Assembly: GCA_030280995.1 (NCBI GenBank)
Contig: JASXTE010000005.1
Coordinates: forward strand, 31,819,501 to 31,883,500
Direction: 5' to 3'
Length of the DNA stretch: 64,000 nt
Source of the DNA: Hemileia vastatrix
Taxonomy: Eukaryota > Basidiomycota > Pucciniomycetes > Pucciniales > Zaghouaniaceae
Part shown: one piece after another, positions 24,047-34,742 of the stretch
Layout: each line of letters starts with the position of its first letter
Numbering within the stretch: the first letter of the stretch is position 1
Translations under genes and position numbers: made by a program
The notes under the pieces: generated by a model
Database searches by the model: none
Told to the model about the DNA's origin: nothing
What the model saw: the letters and a program-made list of their open reading frames with translations, nothing else

Positions 24047-26293
24047 ATGAGAAGTTCACTGGAGAGTGAGAGAATTGAAAAGGAGGACATGGAATATTTT
24101 AACAATAATCCAACTGTCCATAGAATTGTTTCAGCATTGTGGAATAGAATGACTGATTGTGAGGAACAGACAGTTAAGCTCACTAGTGATAAAATTTCAT
24201 CCTTGACATTGAACATTTCTCAATTAGCAACACGTAATAAAGAATTAGAGAAAGAACATTTGTCTCTAACTCTTAAATATGATTCATTGAGTATTAAATA
24301 TAATGACCTTTCAAACAAATTTTGTGAGTTAGAAAAATTATATGAAACACACTTATTAAAGACTGAATCAAGAACAAAGTTATCTTTTGCCCAGACAAAT
24401 CAAAGTGTCTCTGAGTTGCTACAAAGATTAGCTAAAGTTGAGATTGAAACTGCCAATCTACTGATGAACCAGGATAATCATAAGTATAATCAATATAATA
24501 ATAATCCTTTCATTGGCAAAAGTGAATCTCATTCCTTCCCTGTACCACCACAATTAAAACCATCTGGTGGTAGTGTCAAATCTGAAAATGTAAGTCACAA
24601 ATCCGTGCAGGAAGAAATACAAGACCATTTATCAAAAGTGAATGAGTTGTTGAATTTACCTAAGATTAGTGAGATAAAATCCAATCAGAAGAACTGGCCT
24701 AAAATAGATCAGTACCCAACTTATGATGGGGAAGCCAGCTCTGATTGGCAACATTTTATTCAAAGAATTGACAACTTGAAATTCTCATATAAGTTACCAG
24801 ATGAAGAGATAACATCAAAATTAATTTCTTTATTTAAGGATGTTGCTTTATTATGGTTTGAAGCTGTCTTAAGTGAGGGTAGAGACTACTCTTGGGCTGA
24901 ATGGAAACAACTTATTGAAAAACAATTTGGAGGTTCTAAATTCAGGCTTACTCAGCAGAGACTGTATGAGAAGACTAGGTATAATCCGTTGAATGGTAAC
25001 AAACCTATGGTATTTTTAATGAATTTAAACAAAATATTAAAAGCCATTGAGCCTCATATGGATTTTAACTTATGGAAAGATAAGATAATATACAAATTAC
25101 CTATATCTGTCAGAGACATTGTTGTAGCTAGAACATTAAATGTTACTGAATATTCTGACTTTATTAATATTTGCAATGAAATATTATTAAACCATAAGTA
25201 TGAATCAAGGTATTCCACTTATAAGCAAAATGTTGAACCTGTAAAAACTCAGAATTCAAAAACACTTCAGGAGAAGCAGAAAAAACCTACTGCACCTGTA
25301 TTACCTAAAAAGTATGAAACAAATACTTGTTATAAGTGTAACAAACCTTGGGTCAAAGGTCACAAATGTGAGAAAAACATAAATATTGTTGAAAATCAAC
25401 GTGAATCTGAAACTGAAACTGAAAAAAGTAAAGAATCAAGTGATTATGACAGCAATATCTCATATAGTGATGAAAATGAAGTCTGTATGTTGGAAGATGA
25501 TTTGTCCATCTTTGAAAATCCAATATTAAATATGGACTCAAATGAATCTTTAATGAATTTTGAGGATGCTGAAATCATTAAGGATATACAAGCTGATAAC
25601 TTTAGAATGACACCTATCACGGTTCCAGCTATCATTTCTGGTGAGAATTTTAATATAGTATTGGACACAGGAGCTGCTGGTTCAGTTGTTTCCACTAATA
25701 CATTACAGAAAATTGATAGTGAATATAAGTTTAAGCTTGAACCACTTCAGAATAAAAATTGGAGAGGTTTTGGATCAGTACTACACCCCATTGGTAAATA
25801 CAAAGCTGCTGTTTTCTTTAAACACCAACATGGTTATGTAAGGGTAACTTGTGACTTTGTAGTAATGGATAATACAAATTGTAGTAATTGTTTTATCATT
25901 GGAAATGATATTCTGACTAAATTTGGTGTAAAATTAGACCCTGCTAATAACAATTTTACAATTGGCATGAATGGTAAAAGGAAATTTAAAATAAATTCTT
26001 TTAACACAGTCTTACACATTGAGTCAGTAACAAATTCCCCGTCTAAAGGAAGAGAATCGAATGAGTTGGAACTTCTGGAAACAGAAATTTCAAAAGCATC
26101 ATTTGGCACTCAGATAAGTGAAACTGAGAAAGATAATATTTTGGAATTAATTAAAGCTTTTCCAATGGCTTTTGCACATGGTACAAATGAACTTGGCCTT
26201 GTAAAAGAACATGAAATGAAAATTAGTTTAACCTGTGATATGGATAATATTCCTGCTAGTCTTAAAAAAAACCATACCCTGCTTCACCAATGA
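24047..26293 (+). CDS. gag capsid and protease of element E
   Basis: This 748-residue frame begins in a coiled-coil region (residues about 10-150), then the retrotransposon capsid region (SDWQHFIQRIDNLKF to about residue 380). A zinc knuckle CYKCNKPWVKGHKC lies near 25328-25369, then an acidic linker and an aspartic protease with IVLDTGAAGSVVS (catalytic Asp at 25663). It ends in the linker to RT. The frame closes prematurely at 26291-26293 because an extra A in the run near 26265 shifts the frame; RT coding continues at 26290 in another frame. Confidence 0.8.
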   Translation: MRSSLESERIEKEDMEYFNNNPTVHRIVSALWNRMTDCEEQTVKLTSDKISSLTLNISQLATRNKELEKEHLSLTLKYDSLSIKYNDLSNKFCELEKLYETHLLKTESRTKLSFAQTNQSVSELLQRLAKVEIETANLLMNQDNHKYNQYNNNPFIGKSESHSFPVPPQLKPSGGSVKSENVSHKSVQEEIQDHLSKVNELLNLPKISEIKSNQKNWPKIDQYPTYDGEASSDWQHFIQRIDNLKFSYKLPDEEITSKLISLFKDVALLWFEAVLSEGRDYSWAEWKQLIEKQFGGSKFRLTQQRLYEKTRYNPLNGNKPMVFLMNLNKILKAIEPHMDFNLWKDKIIYKLPISVRDIVVARTLNVTEYSDFINICNEILLNHKYESRYSTYKQNVEPVKTQNSKTLQEKQKKPTAPVLPKKYETNTCYKCNKPWVKGHKCEKNINIVENQRESETETEKSKESSDYDSNISYSDENEVCMLEDDLSIFENPILNMDSNESLMNFEDAEIIKDIQADNFRMTPITVPAIISGENFNIVLDTGAAGSVVSTNTLQKIDSEYKFKLEPLQNKNWRGFGSVLHPIGKYKAAVFFKHQHGYVRVTCDFVVMDNTNCSNCFIIGNDILTKFGVKLDPANNNFTIGMNGKRKFKINSFNTVLHIESVTNSPSKGRESNELELLETEISKASFGTQISETEKDNILELIKAFPMAFAHGTNELGLVKEHEMKISLTCDMDNIPASLKKNHTLLHQ

Positions 26294-26739
26294 AGTGGAA
26301 AGACATAGAGGATAATATTAAGATTTTATTAAAAATGAACATTCTTGAGAAGGTTGAAACTACACCAAAATATTGTGTAATATCACCAGTTCTGATTTCT
26401 TATGAACAAGATAAAGCAAGACTGTGCGGTGATTGTAGAGCATTAAATAAATTTACAGTAGATGATATTTATCCCTTGCCAAGGATTGCCTCTATACATG
26501 CTACCCTTAAAGGTGCTAAATATATAAGTTGCCTAGATGGAAATAAAGGGTACCATCAAATTCCTGTTGAAAAGAATTCACAGAACTTTTTGTTGATAAC
26601 AACACACATGGGAATTTATAAGTATGTCAGAATGCCATTTGGACCAAAAAATGCTCCATCAGTATTTCAGAAGTTAATGGATATAACATTCCATAATGAA
26701 ATGATTGAGGGATGGTTAATGGTATACATTGATGACATC
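26290..26739 (+). pseudogene. pol: RT N-terminal half of element E, cut at YIDD by a MITE
   Basis: The frame contains ILEKVETTPKYCVISPV, ARLCGDCRALNKFTVDD, SCLDGNKGYHQIP, YVRMPFGPKNAPSVFQ and the catalytic MVYIDDI. The MITE at 26740-27000 begins right after the ATC of the last Ile codon. The RT thumb resumes at 27001 with IIVFSKTFDEHL. The frame that runs on to 26820 is MITE sequence, not protein. Confidence 0.88.
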
Positions 26740-27000
26740 CACCACACAATATGGGGGGCGGACTTGCTAGTGAGTCCGCAACCTTGGACCCAAACTCACA
26801 ACAGATTGAACACACATTGAGCTATTGATAAAGGAACCATACAATCAGGAATGAACACCACTCAGCAGAACAGTTTTAGGTGGGTGTTCAAGTAGAGTTC
26901 AGTTTGGGTTCAGTATGAGTTCAGTCTGAGTTCCATCTGAGTTCCATCTCAGTTCAGGTTGAGGACTTGCTAGCAAGTCCACCCCCTATATTGCGTAGTG
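26740..27000. mobile_element. CACTA-like MITE, 261 bases, in RT of element E
   Basis: The ends are CACCACACAATATGGGGGG and the complement of CACTACGCAATATAGGGGG, an imperfect terminal inverted repeat that continues through GGACTTGCTAG. A 3-base target duplication ATC flanks it. The inside has repeated GTTCAGT/GAGTTC motifs and no coding frame. A second copy is at 56039-56288. CACTA ends and a 3-base duplication point to the CACTA (EnSpm/CMC) superfamily. Confidence 0.85.
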
Positions 27001-27363
27001 ATCATAGTGTTCTCTAAAACTTTTGATGAACACTTAATCCATTTAAGGAAAGTATTTCAGAAAATGGATGAAATAAAAATGACCCTTGCATTGAAAAAAT
27101 GTAAATTTGGGTTTGAATCTTTAAAAGTTCTTGGTCATATTGTATCTGGCTTACAAATATGTGTAGACCAAAATAAAGTGGCTGCAATAAAGAATATTGG
27201 CATTCCTCAAAATGTGAAGGATGTATAATCTTTTCTTGGAATGTGTGGTTATTATAGACAATATATAAAAAACTAACAATCAATTGCTGCACCACTGACC
27301 ACACTGATAAAGAAATCAGAAGCTTTCATTTGGAATAATGAAAGACAACAAGCTTTTAATAAG
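27001..27363 (+). pseudogene. pol: RT thumb of element E
   Basis: Coding resumes after the MITE with IIVFSKTFDEHLIHLRKVF, then ALKKCKFGFESLKVLGHIV and SFLGMCGYYRQYIKN. Stops at 27226-27228 (TAA) and 27272 (TAA) interrupt it. The VLGHIV and SFLG...YYRQYI motifs are typical of the gypsy RT thumb and connection. Confidence 0.8.
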
Positions 27364-29223
27364 TTGAAAGAATGTTTAATGACAGCTCCTATCTTGGGAT
27401 TACCAGATTTCCAATTACCTTTTGTATTATATACAGATGCAAGTTTTATTGGACTGGGTGCTGCTTTGCATCAAAAACAACTTATTGAAGGTAAAATGTC
27501 AGAAGTAGTAATCTGCTATATTTCACGTACTCTGAGAAGTGGTGAATTGAAATATGGCGTTACTCAACTTGAATGTTTGGCAGTATTATGGGCTCTTGAA
27601 AAGCTACATTATTACCTTGAAGACCAAAAATTTGAGTTAATAACTGACTGTAGTGCAGTTAAGTCACTCTTAAACATGAAAACTCCTAATAGACACATGT
27701 TTAGATGGCAATTAGCTGTACAAGAATACAGAGGACGGATGACTATTACACATAGAGCAGGAACCTTGCACTCTAATGTAGATCTTTTATCTAGAGTACC
27801 TCTGCCTAATAATGATGATAATCCTGCTTATGTTCCTGAATCAGAGATTATTAACATTTATGGCATTTATATTGTAGATCTTGAGGATGAATTTATGCAA
27901 TCAATTCTTGATAATTATAATTCAGATCTTGACTTAAGTAAATTAACTACAATATTAAATGATCCATCTAATGCTTCAATGAATGTTTTAATAAAAACAT
28001 TACCAAATAAGTATAAAGAGGCATTAGAGAAAGGAAAATTTTCCATTGAGGATGGTTTTATATATTACAGGAAAAAATTAAGTAATGTAATTGTAATTCC
28101 CCCTTCAATGAAGGAGTTAATGTTAAGTATATGTCATGATGATATATTAGCAGGTCATTTTGACTACCATAAAACATTAACCAGAGTAAAAAACACAGCT
28201 TGGTGGATTAACATGTCTGAGGATGTTCAGAAATATGTTGAAACATGTGATTCTTTTCAAAAATCTAAAAGATTAACAGGAAAAAGAGCTGGTTTATTAC
28301 AACAAATTGAGCAACCAAAAGCTCCATGGGAAATCATTAACATGGACTTTGTAACAGGTTTGCCAATAGCAGGGCATAAGAGTTATAACTCCTGCTGGGT
28401 AATTGTAGATAGATTTACAAAGATGTGTAAATTTATTCCTACCCACAAAGAGGTTTCAGCAAAGGACTTAGCTTTTTTATGGTGGACACAAATGTTAAAT
28501 ACAGCAGGTTTCCCCAAAGCAATAGTTTCTGACAGAGATCCTAAATTTACTTCTGAGTTCTGGACGTCACTTATGGATGTTTCAGGGTGTCAATTAAAAC
28601 TTTCTACAGCACACCATCCACAAACTGATGGGCTAGCAGAAAGAATGATACAAACCTTAGAAGATATGATAAGTAGATACTGTGCTTTTGGTCTTAATTT
28701 TAAAGACAATGACAAATTCACGCATGATTGGGTAACCCTTATCCCAGGTTTAGAATTTGCATATAATAGTACAGTCTATTCTGTCACTGGCAAAAAGCCA
28801 TTTGAGTTATGGTTGGGTTATGTACCTAATACCCCTGCTAAAACTCTTAATAAGTTACCTAGATTGGATATTCATCCAGGTACTAAATCTTTTCTTCAGA
28901 TGCAGGAATTATGCAGAAAACATGCTCAAGAATGTATAAATAAGGCTTTTGAGTATGAAAAGAAAAGATGGGATAAAGCCCATAAAGAACAAATGTTCAA
29001 AGAGGGTGATGAAGTCCTTATTTCAACGCTACATTTCAATTTAAATGGTAATGTTAAATTGAAGGATCCATTCATTGGACCATTTGTAGTTAAAAAGATG
29101 GTTGGTAATAATGCTGTTGAGGTTATTCTATATGCACCTTATGATAGAAAACATCCAGTATTTCCTATTTCTCTTATAAAACCATACCATTCTAATGATA
29201 CTGCTCTCTTTCCAAGAAGATGA
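27364..29223 (+). CDS. pol: RNase H and integrase of element E pol
   Basis: The 619-residue frame holds RNase H (FVLYTDASFIGLGAAL, LECLAVLWALEKLHYYL, ELITDCSAVKSLLN). Integrase follows with the zinc-binding HDDILAGHFDYHKT, the core first Asp in INMDFVTGLP, the second in IVSDRDPKFTS and the Glu in TDGLAERMIQTLED. A C-terminal SH3-like region follows (KEGDEVLISTLHF, IGPFVVKKMVGNNAVEV). All catalytic residues are present. A TGA at 29221-29223 separates it from a chromodomain-like tail. Confidence 0.88.
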   Translation: MKECLMTAPILGLPDFQLPFVLYTDASFIGLGAALHQKQLIEGKMSEVVICYISRTLRSGELKYGVTQLECLAVLWALEKLHYYLEDQKFELITDCSAVKSLLNMKTPNRHMFRWQLAVQEYRGRMTITHRAGTLHSNVDLLSRVPLPNNDDNPAYVPESEIINIYGIYIVDLEDEFMQSILDNYNSDLDLSKLTTILNDPSNASMNVLIKTLPNKYKEALEKGKFSIEDGFIYYRKKLSNVIVIPPSMKELMLSICHDDILAGHFDYHKTLTRVKNTAWWINMSEDVQKYVETCDSFQKSKRLTGKRAGLLQQIEQPKAPWEIINMDFVTGLPIAGHKSYNSCWVIVDRFTKMCKFIPTHKEVSAKDLAFLWWTQMLNTAGFPKAIVSDRDPKFTSEFWTSLMDVSGCQLKLSTAHHPQTDGLAERMIQTLEDMISRYCAFGLNFKDNDKFTHDWVTLIPGLEFAYNSTVYSVTGKKPFELWLGYVPNTPAKTLNKLPRLDIHPGTKSFLQMQELCRKHAQECINKAFEYEKKRWDKAHKEQMFKEGDEVLISTLHFNLNGNVKLKDPFIGPFVVKKMVGNNAVEVILYAPYDRKHPVFPISLIKPYHSNDTALFPRR

Positions 29224-29424
29224 GGAAGGCATAAACAGCAACCTGAAGAAATAGTGGAAAAAGCAGAAATTGAAAAGATACTTAAAAAGAGACACCTTAC
29301 TAAAGAAAAGGGAGTTGAGTATCTATTAAGATTTAAAAATAAATCAAGTGAATATGACCAGTGGATTCCAGAAAATGAAATCTCTGATCTTAAAAATCTC
29401 TTGAAAAAATTTAAATCTAAATAA
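29224..29424 (+). CDS. chromodomain-like tail of element E pol, after an in-frame TGA
   Basis: The same frame continues for 66 codons after the TGA, to a TAA at 29422-29424, with EIEKILKKRHLTKEKGVEYLL and SEYDQWIPENEI. This fits a chromodomain (aromatic/acidic start, YLL-F, W-P-E). The stop may be a single mutation or allow occasional readthrough. Chromodomains steer integration toward marked chromatin. Confidence 0.65.
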   Translation, partial: GRHKQQPEEIVEKAEIEKILKKRHLTKEKGVEYLLRFKNKSSEYDQWIPENEISDLKNLLKKFKSK

Positions 29425-29519
29425 TACTGTTCATTCAGTATATGTATTATAAATTTAATTTTTTTATTATTTCATTCCTTAAGATTAATTAAAATGTCTT
29501 AACATTTTTTTTATTTTTT

Positions 29520-29535
29520 TTTGGGGGTGAGGGAG
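29520..29535 (+). promoter_or_regulatory. polypurine tract of element E
   Basis: TGGGGGTGAGGGAG ends directly before TGTCAG of the 3' LTR. It is the primer for plus-strand synthesis. Confidence 0.7.
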
Positions 29536-30711
29536 TGTCAGCCTAAATATCCTTAGGACTGAGTATTTCTTATACTTAAAATAAGATAACCTTAACTAGA
29601 TTAAGCTTATATCTTAAAAATAAGATTAAAATAATAATATATATTATTTTATTATATATATATATAATTATTATTCTATTATATAATTTATAATAGCTTA
29701 AATAGCTTATCCATGGCCTAATAATACTTATTAAGGGGTTAATGGAGTCATAATATACTTATCTTAAGTGATATGAAGTAATTATTGACATACATAAGCT
29801 TATATGTATACATAAATCTCATATTCAGTGAAATATGCAGTATATTATGTATAGTTAGGTATATAAGTGGGTTTTAGCCCCTTAATAGCCTATAACCTTT
29901 GTTTTTCTGCTTATTTTAGGTCATATGGACAAAATCAGTGGACTCACAACGCCTACAGAAGCATAGACACCTATATCAGGCACATACACCCAGTTTGGAC
30001 AACTAAAATTACTTCCTTGGATGGTTATTCATGGATTTATGGGTTGGAAAGATGTTTTTGGGTTAATGTGGATGCTTGGGGATGTTATTGGGGGCTTGGA
30101 AATTTTATTTGTTTCTTTATATGCTTTTAGTTTCATTAAATCTCTTTTTGATCATTTATTTTACCTGTTTCTTTATGGTATCCGCTTTTATCTGGGTTTT
30201 CTATTTATGGTATGACTCTGTGTTATTATTAATAGTGATGGAGGGTCCTTACTGGAGGTCTGGGTGTTGAAACTGCTTGAAGTGGACGCAATGGGGAGGT
30301 GATGGGCCCTCACAGTGCTGTAATTGCCAGGGATAGCAGTGACATCATCTGGATTGAAGGTCTGTGCACTCCAGTGGATTTGGGTATAAGTAAGGAGGGA
30401 TTTTGACGGTTTATTATCATCATTCAATTACTACACTTCAAAAAAACACTACATTACAATTATTAGCATTCAGAAATATATTATTAAGCACTTATAAATT
30501 GTTATTATCTTTATAAAAGCTATAACTATATTTTATTCTTCTATTTTCCACCACTAGCACGCATTTAAATCCAAGTATTGTGAGTTTTATTTGAGTGTAA
30601 CTATTCTATTAGTCTTCCCCTGAGGTTTAATCACTAAATCATTTATCAATAAGTAGTAGGACCATAAAATAATACTATTATATCATACTTATATACTAGA
30701 CTATACTGACA
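29536..30711 (+). repeat. 3' LTR of element E
   Basis: It is a 1176-base near-identical copy of 21606-22782 with about a dozen differences and a one-base deletion near 30117. It is followed by the target duplication GGTCA. Confidence 0.92.
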
Positions 30712-31446
30712 GGTCATACCCGACAACAATGATATAAAATTATGGATTTTCAACAGTAGACATGATTCTCAATTAGCTGGTCATTTTGGTGTTGATAAAA
30801 CCTACCAGTTAATAGCGAGGGATTTTTTCTGGCCAGGTATGACCAGGGAAATCAAGGCCTATATAAAAGCTTGTTAAGAATGTAATAGGAATAAGGCTCT
30901 CCGTCACCGGAAGTATGGGTTGCTTCAACCACTTCCTATTCCCTCTAAACCTTGTGAATCTTTATTGATGGATTTTATTTCTCAACTTCCTCTTTTTAAT
31001 AATTTTGATGCTATATTAGTAATAGTAGATAGATTCTCAAAAATGTATATTTTCATTAAAACCACTACTACTGCTACTGCAGAAGATCTGTCAAAAATTT
31101 TTCTAGAATATGTATTTTCCAAACACGGCTTACCTAATGATATTATTTCAGATAGAGGCTCATTGTTTGTATCCACATTCTGGACTCAACTGTGTCGACA
31201 ACTCAATATCAGGAGGAACCTCTCCACAGCCTATCATCCCAAAACCAATGGGCAAACAGAAAGGGTCAACCAAATCCTCGAACAATACCTTCGAATGTAT
31301 GTCAGTTACCAACAAGACGATTGGACCACATGGCTACCATTGGCCGAATTTCCTTATAATAACTCGACTCATTCTTCAACACAACAATCTCCTTTTGAAA
31401 CTGTTTATGGAAGACATCCTTGATTCTATTAAATCCATGTAGGAAC
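30712..31446 (+). pseudogene. pol: integrase of element C, continued after element E
   Basis: Coding continues from the element E site with DSQLAGHFGVDKTYQLI and FFWPGMTREIKAYIKAC, a stop in place of the next residue (30877), then ECNRN, completing the HHCC zinc site. The core (30920-31423) has the first Asp in LLMDFISQLP, the second in DIISDRGSLFVS and the Glu in TNGQTERVNQILEQYL. A TGA at 31421-31423 closes the frame before the C-terminal region. Confidence 0.85.
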
Positions 31447-31996
31447 TAATCATCCTGCGGAACATTATCTTCGAACCATATCACGACACCAAGAGGAACT
31501 TAAATCAAATCTGGAATTAGCAGTTCGAAGGTACAAGGAACAGGCTGACAAACATCGACAAACTGCTCCTCCTTTTAAACCAGGTGACAAAGTATGGCTC
31601 GATGCACGGAACATTCGAACGACTTGACCATCAAAGAAACTGGCTGAAAAATGCTTGGGGCCATTTGAAATCGACTCTGAAGTCTCTAAAACTGCATTTC
31701 GACTCAAGCTACCTCCTAAATGGCGGGCTATTCACCCTGTTTTTCAGGTATCTCTCCTGGAACTGGCTCGAGAAACATACCCTGGAAAGAACCAACTTCC
31801 TCCGGAACCGGTTGAAGTAGAAGACCATCTAGAGTGGGAAGTAAGCCGTATCCTTGATTCAAGAATGCGCAAGAAGAAACTTCAATACCTCGTGGAATGG
31901 GAAGGCTTCCTCAATGACTCAGACAAAACATCCTGGGAACCAGCCATCAATGTTTCTAACGCCCCTGAACTCCTAAAATCTTTTCATCTTAAATAA
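31447..31996 (+). pseudogene. pol: integrase C-terminus and chromodomain of element C
   Basis: After a frameshift and a stop near 31626, the frame 31655-31996 encodes GPFEIDSEVSKTAFRLKLP and AIHPVFQVSLLE, the gypsy integrase C-terminal barrel. A canonical chromodomain follows (EWEVSRILDSRMRKKKLQYLVEWEGF with TSWEP). It ends at TAA 31994-31996. The same tail is on the minus strand of element D at 60118-59758 with stops. Confidence 0.85.
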
Positions 31997-32779
31997 CCTT
32001 TAAAACCTAAACCTTAAAACTCTCTTTTGTTTTCTCTGTTTTTTTTCTTTCTTTTAAAATCTAAAACATTTTTATTTCTAAAAAATTCTTTTGATTTCTT
32101 CTTTATTCTTTCTCTTTTCAAGATGTTTCAATCTTATTTTAAAATAAAATAAAAGTAAAAATAAAAATAAAAGTAAAATAAAATAAAATAAAATAAAATA
32201 AAATAAAAATAAAACAAATAAATTTAAAAAAAAAAAAAAAATTTCTTCACAATTTTCTATATACATTTTTTATTTAAAATTTTATTTTCCTCGAAATATC
32301 AAAATTCTTCACAAACATTACACGACCATCTTTCTCGAACTTCACTTTAACTTCTAAATCACCTTTTTTAATTCTTCGAAACAAATTACTTCTTTCTTCA
32401 AAATCCTCTTAGAAATTTTATTTCGTCTCTTCTTTTCTTTCTTTTCTTTTTTTCAAATAACTAAAATCTCTCAAATCTTCAATTAACAAACTTAAATAAC
32501 AATTTTTTTCCTAAATTATCTCAATCAATTATTTCTTTCTTATTTCTTTCTTCTTACTTAATTCGTTTCTTTTTGAACTTTAAAACTAAAACTCCTTCAA
32601 TCAAATGTTCTTTTTTTTTCTTTCATTTAAAACTTCTTCTTTCAAAATCTTAAAACAAATTCTATTTATATATTTTTTCTGTCTTTTCCTTCTTTCTCTC
32701 AAAACCTTATATAAAAAATAAAAAAATAATAAAATTCTAAATAAAATAACAAAGTAAAATAATTAAATACAAATTGTTT
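31997..32779. other. T/C-rich, G-poor 3' region of element C
   Basis: No sense gene is seen. The plus strand is dominated by T, C and A with runs such as repeated AAAATA at 32160-32220. The equivalent region of element D (58860-59790) is purine-rich on the plus strand, so the same strand bias is kept relative to the element. Confidence 0.6.
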
Positions 32780-32995
32780 TTACATTCTTTTTCTTCTTTT
32801 CTCTTTTATCTTCTCCCGAACCAATCCCTTCATCTTCTCCAAAATTTCCCTTATCTCCTTTCTACATTTCTCAAAGTTCTTCCCCTCTCCTACCGGAATC
32901 AATTCCCCAAATTCAAGTAACTCCTCGGCTACATCGAAGAAAGCGGCATCGACAATGTTATCAATCTCGCTGCTCAATTCTTCAATATATGTTGC
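32780..32995 (-). CDS. conserved last block of the antisense gene in element C
   Basis: This minus-strand frame runs from IEELSSEIDNIVDAAFFDV to a stop at 32780, including ELLEFGELIPVG and FEKCRKEIREILEKMKGLV. More than half of the residues agree with the plus-strand frame at 58674-58855 of element D, which is the same position relative to pol. It is the end of an antisense accessory gene and is probably coiled-coil in character. Upstream, the frame enters the CCACCT repeat, so the rest of the gene has been replaced by repeat. Confidence 0.6.
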   Translation of the reverse strand, partial: ATYIEELSSEIDNIVDAAFFDVAEELLEFGELIPVGEGKNFEKCRKEIREILEKMKGLVREKIKEKRRKRM

Positions 32996-34742
32996 ATCTC
33001 CACCATCTCCTCCTCTCGCCACCACCATCTCCATCTCCACCTCCATCTCCACCTCCTCTTGCCATAACCATCTCCATCTTCACCTCCACCTCTTGCCACC
33101 ACCATCTCCATCTCCTCTCGCCATCACCACCATCTCCATCACCACCTCCACCTCCACTTCCACCTCCTCTTGCCTCCACCCCCACCTCCACCTCCACCAC
33201 CATCTCCATCTCCACCTCCACCTATTGCCACCACCATCTCCATCTCCATCTCCACCACCACCACCTCTCGCCACCACTATCTCCATCTCCATCTCCACCA
33301 CCTCCTCCTCTCGCCACCTCAATCTCCACCTCCACCATCACCTCCAACTCTGGCCACCACCACCATCTCCATCTCCACCTCCCCTCTCCACCTCCTCTCG
33401 CCACCACCACCATCTCCATCTCCACCTCCTCTTGCCTCCACCCCCACCTTCACCTCCTCTTGCCTCCATCTCCATCTCCACCTCCTCCTCTTGCCACCAC
33501 CATCTCCATCTCCATCTCCACCACCTCCACCTCCTCTGGCCAACACCATTTCCATCTCCACCTTCACCTCTCGCCACCACTACCTCCACCTCCTCCTCTC
33601 GCCACCACCACCACCACCACCTCCTCCTCTCGCCACCACCACCACCACCACCACCTCCTCTCGCCACCAACATGTCCACCTCCACCTCCACCTCCACCTC
33701 CTCCTCTCTCCACCATCTCCATCTCCACCTCCTCTTGCCTCCACCCCCACCTCCACCTCCTCTTGCCACCATCTCCATCTCCACCTCCACCTCTTGCCAC
33801 CACCATCTCCATCTCCATCTCCACCACCTCCACCTCCTCTGGCCAACACCATCTCCATCTCCACCTTCACCTCTTGCCACCACTACCTCCACCTCCTCCT
33901 CTCGCCACCACCACCACCACCACCTCCTCCTCTTGCCACCACCACCACCACCACCACCTCCTCTCGCCACCACCATGTCCATCTCCACCTCCACCTCCTC
34001 CTCTCTCCACCATCTCCATCTCCACCTCCACATTTCTCCACTACCATCTCCATCTCCATCTCCACCACCTCCTCCTCTCGCCACCACCACTACCACCACC
34101 ACCAACTCCTCTTGCCACCACCATCTCCATCTCTACCTCCACCTTCACCTTTTGCCAACACCATCACCATCTCCATCACCATCTCCACCACCTCCTCCTC
34201 TAGCCACCACCACCTCTCACCACCACCATCTCCAGCTCCACCACCACCTCTTGCCACCACCTCCACCTCTCGCTACCACCATCTCCATCTCCTCTCGCCA
34301 TCACCACCATCTCCATCTCCACCTCCACCTCCACCTCCACCTCCTCTTGCCTCCACCCCCACCTCCACCTCCTCTCCCCACCTCCACCTCCACCACCTCC
34401 TCCTCTCGCCACCACCATCTTCATCTCCATCTCCATCTCCTCCTCCTCTCCCCACCACTATCTCCATCTCCACCTCTACCTCTTGCCACCATCATCTCCA
34501 TCTCCATCTCCACCTCCACCTCTTCTTGCCACCACCACCACCATCACCACCTCCTCTCGCCACCACCATCTCCATCTCCTCTCTCCACCACCACCATCTC
34601 CATCTCCACCTCCACCTCCACCTACACCTCCTCTTGCCTCCACCCCCACCTCCACCTCCTCTCGCCATCAAAATCACTTTCTCTCGCCACCACCTCCTCT
34701 TGCCACCACCTCCATCTTCTCACCACCTCCACCTCCACCAGA
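32985..34742. repeat. 1.75-kb CCACCT/CCATCT low-complexity tract
   Basis: The plus strand is built from CCACCT, CCATCT, CCACCA, CTCCTCTCGCCA and CCTCTTGCCT units with almost no G. Long open frames exist in several frames on both strands because the units are multiples of three without stops; they encode His/Pro/Ser-rich or Glu/Arg/Gly/Trp-rich repeats and are not taken as genes. A block around 33480-33680 is repeated 303 bases downstream (33783-33985) with few changes, showing segmental duplication. The tract sits inside the antisense gene of element C. Confidence 0.9.

Larger units (their letters stand above)
21606..30711 (+). mobile_element. young Ty3/gypsy element, family E, 9106 bases
   Basis: Two near-identical LTRs (21606-22782 and 29536-30711) differ at about a dozen positions by eye, close to one percent. 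The element is flanked by the 5-base duplication GGTCA (21601-21605 and 30712-30716). It lies in the pol of element C. Its own pol carries frameshifts, a few stops and a MITE. A polypurine tract precedes the 3' LTR. No antisense gene is present; the 3' untranslated region is only about 110 bases. Confidence 0.92.
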
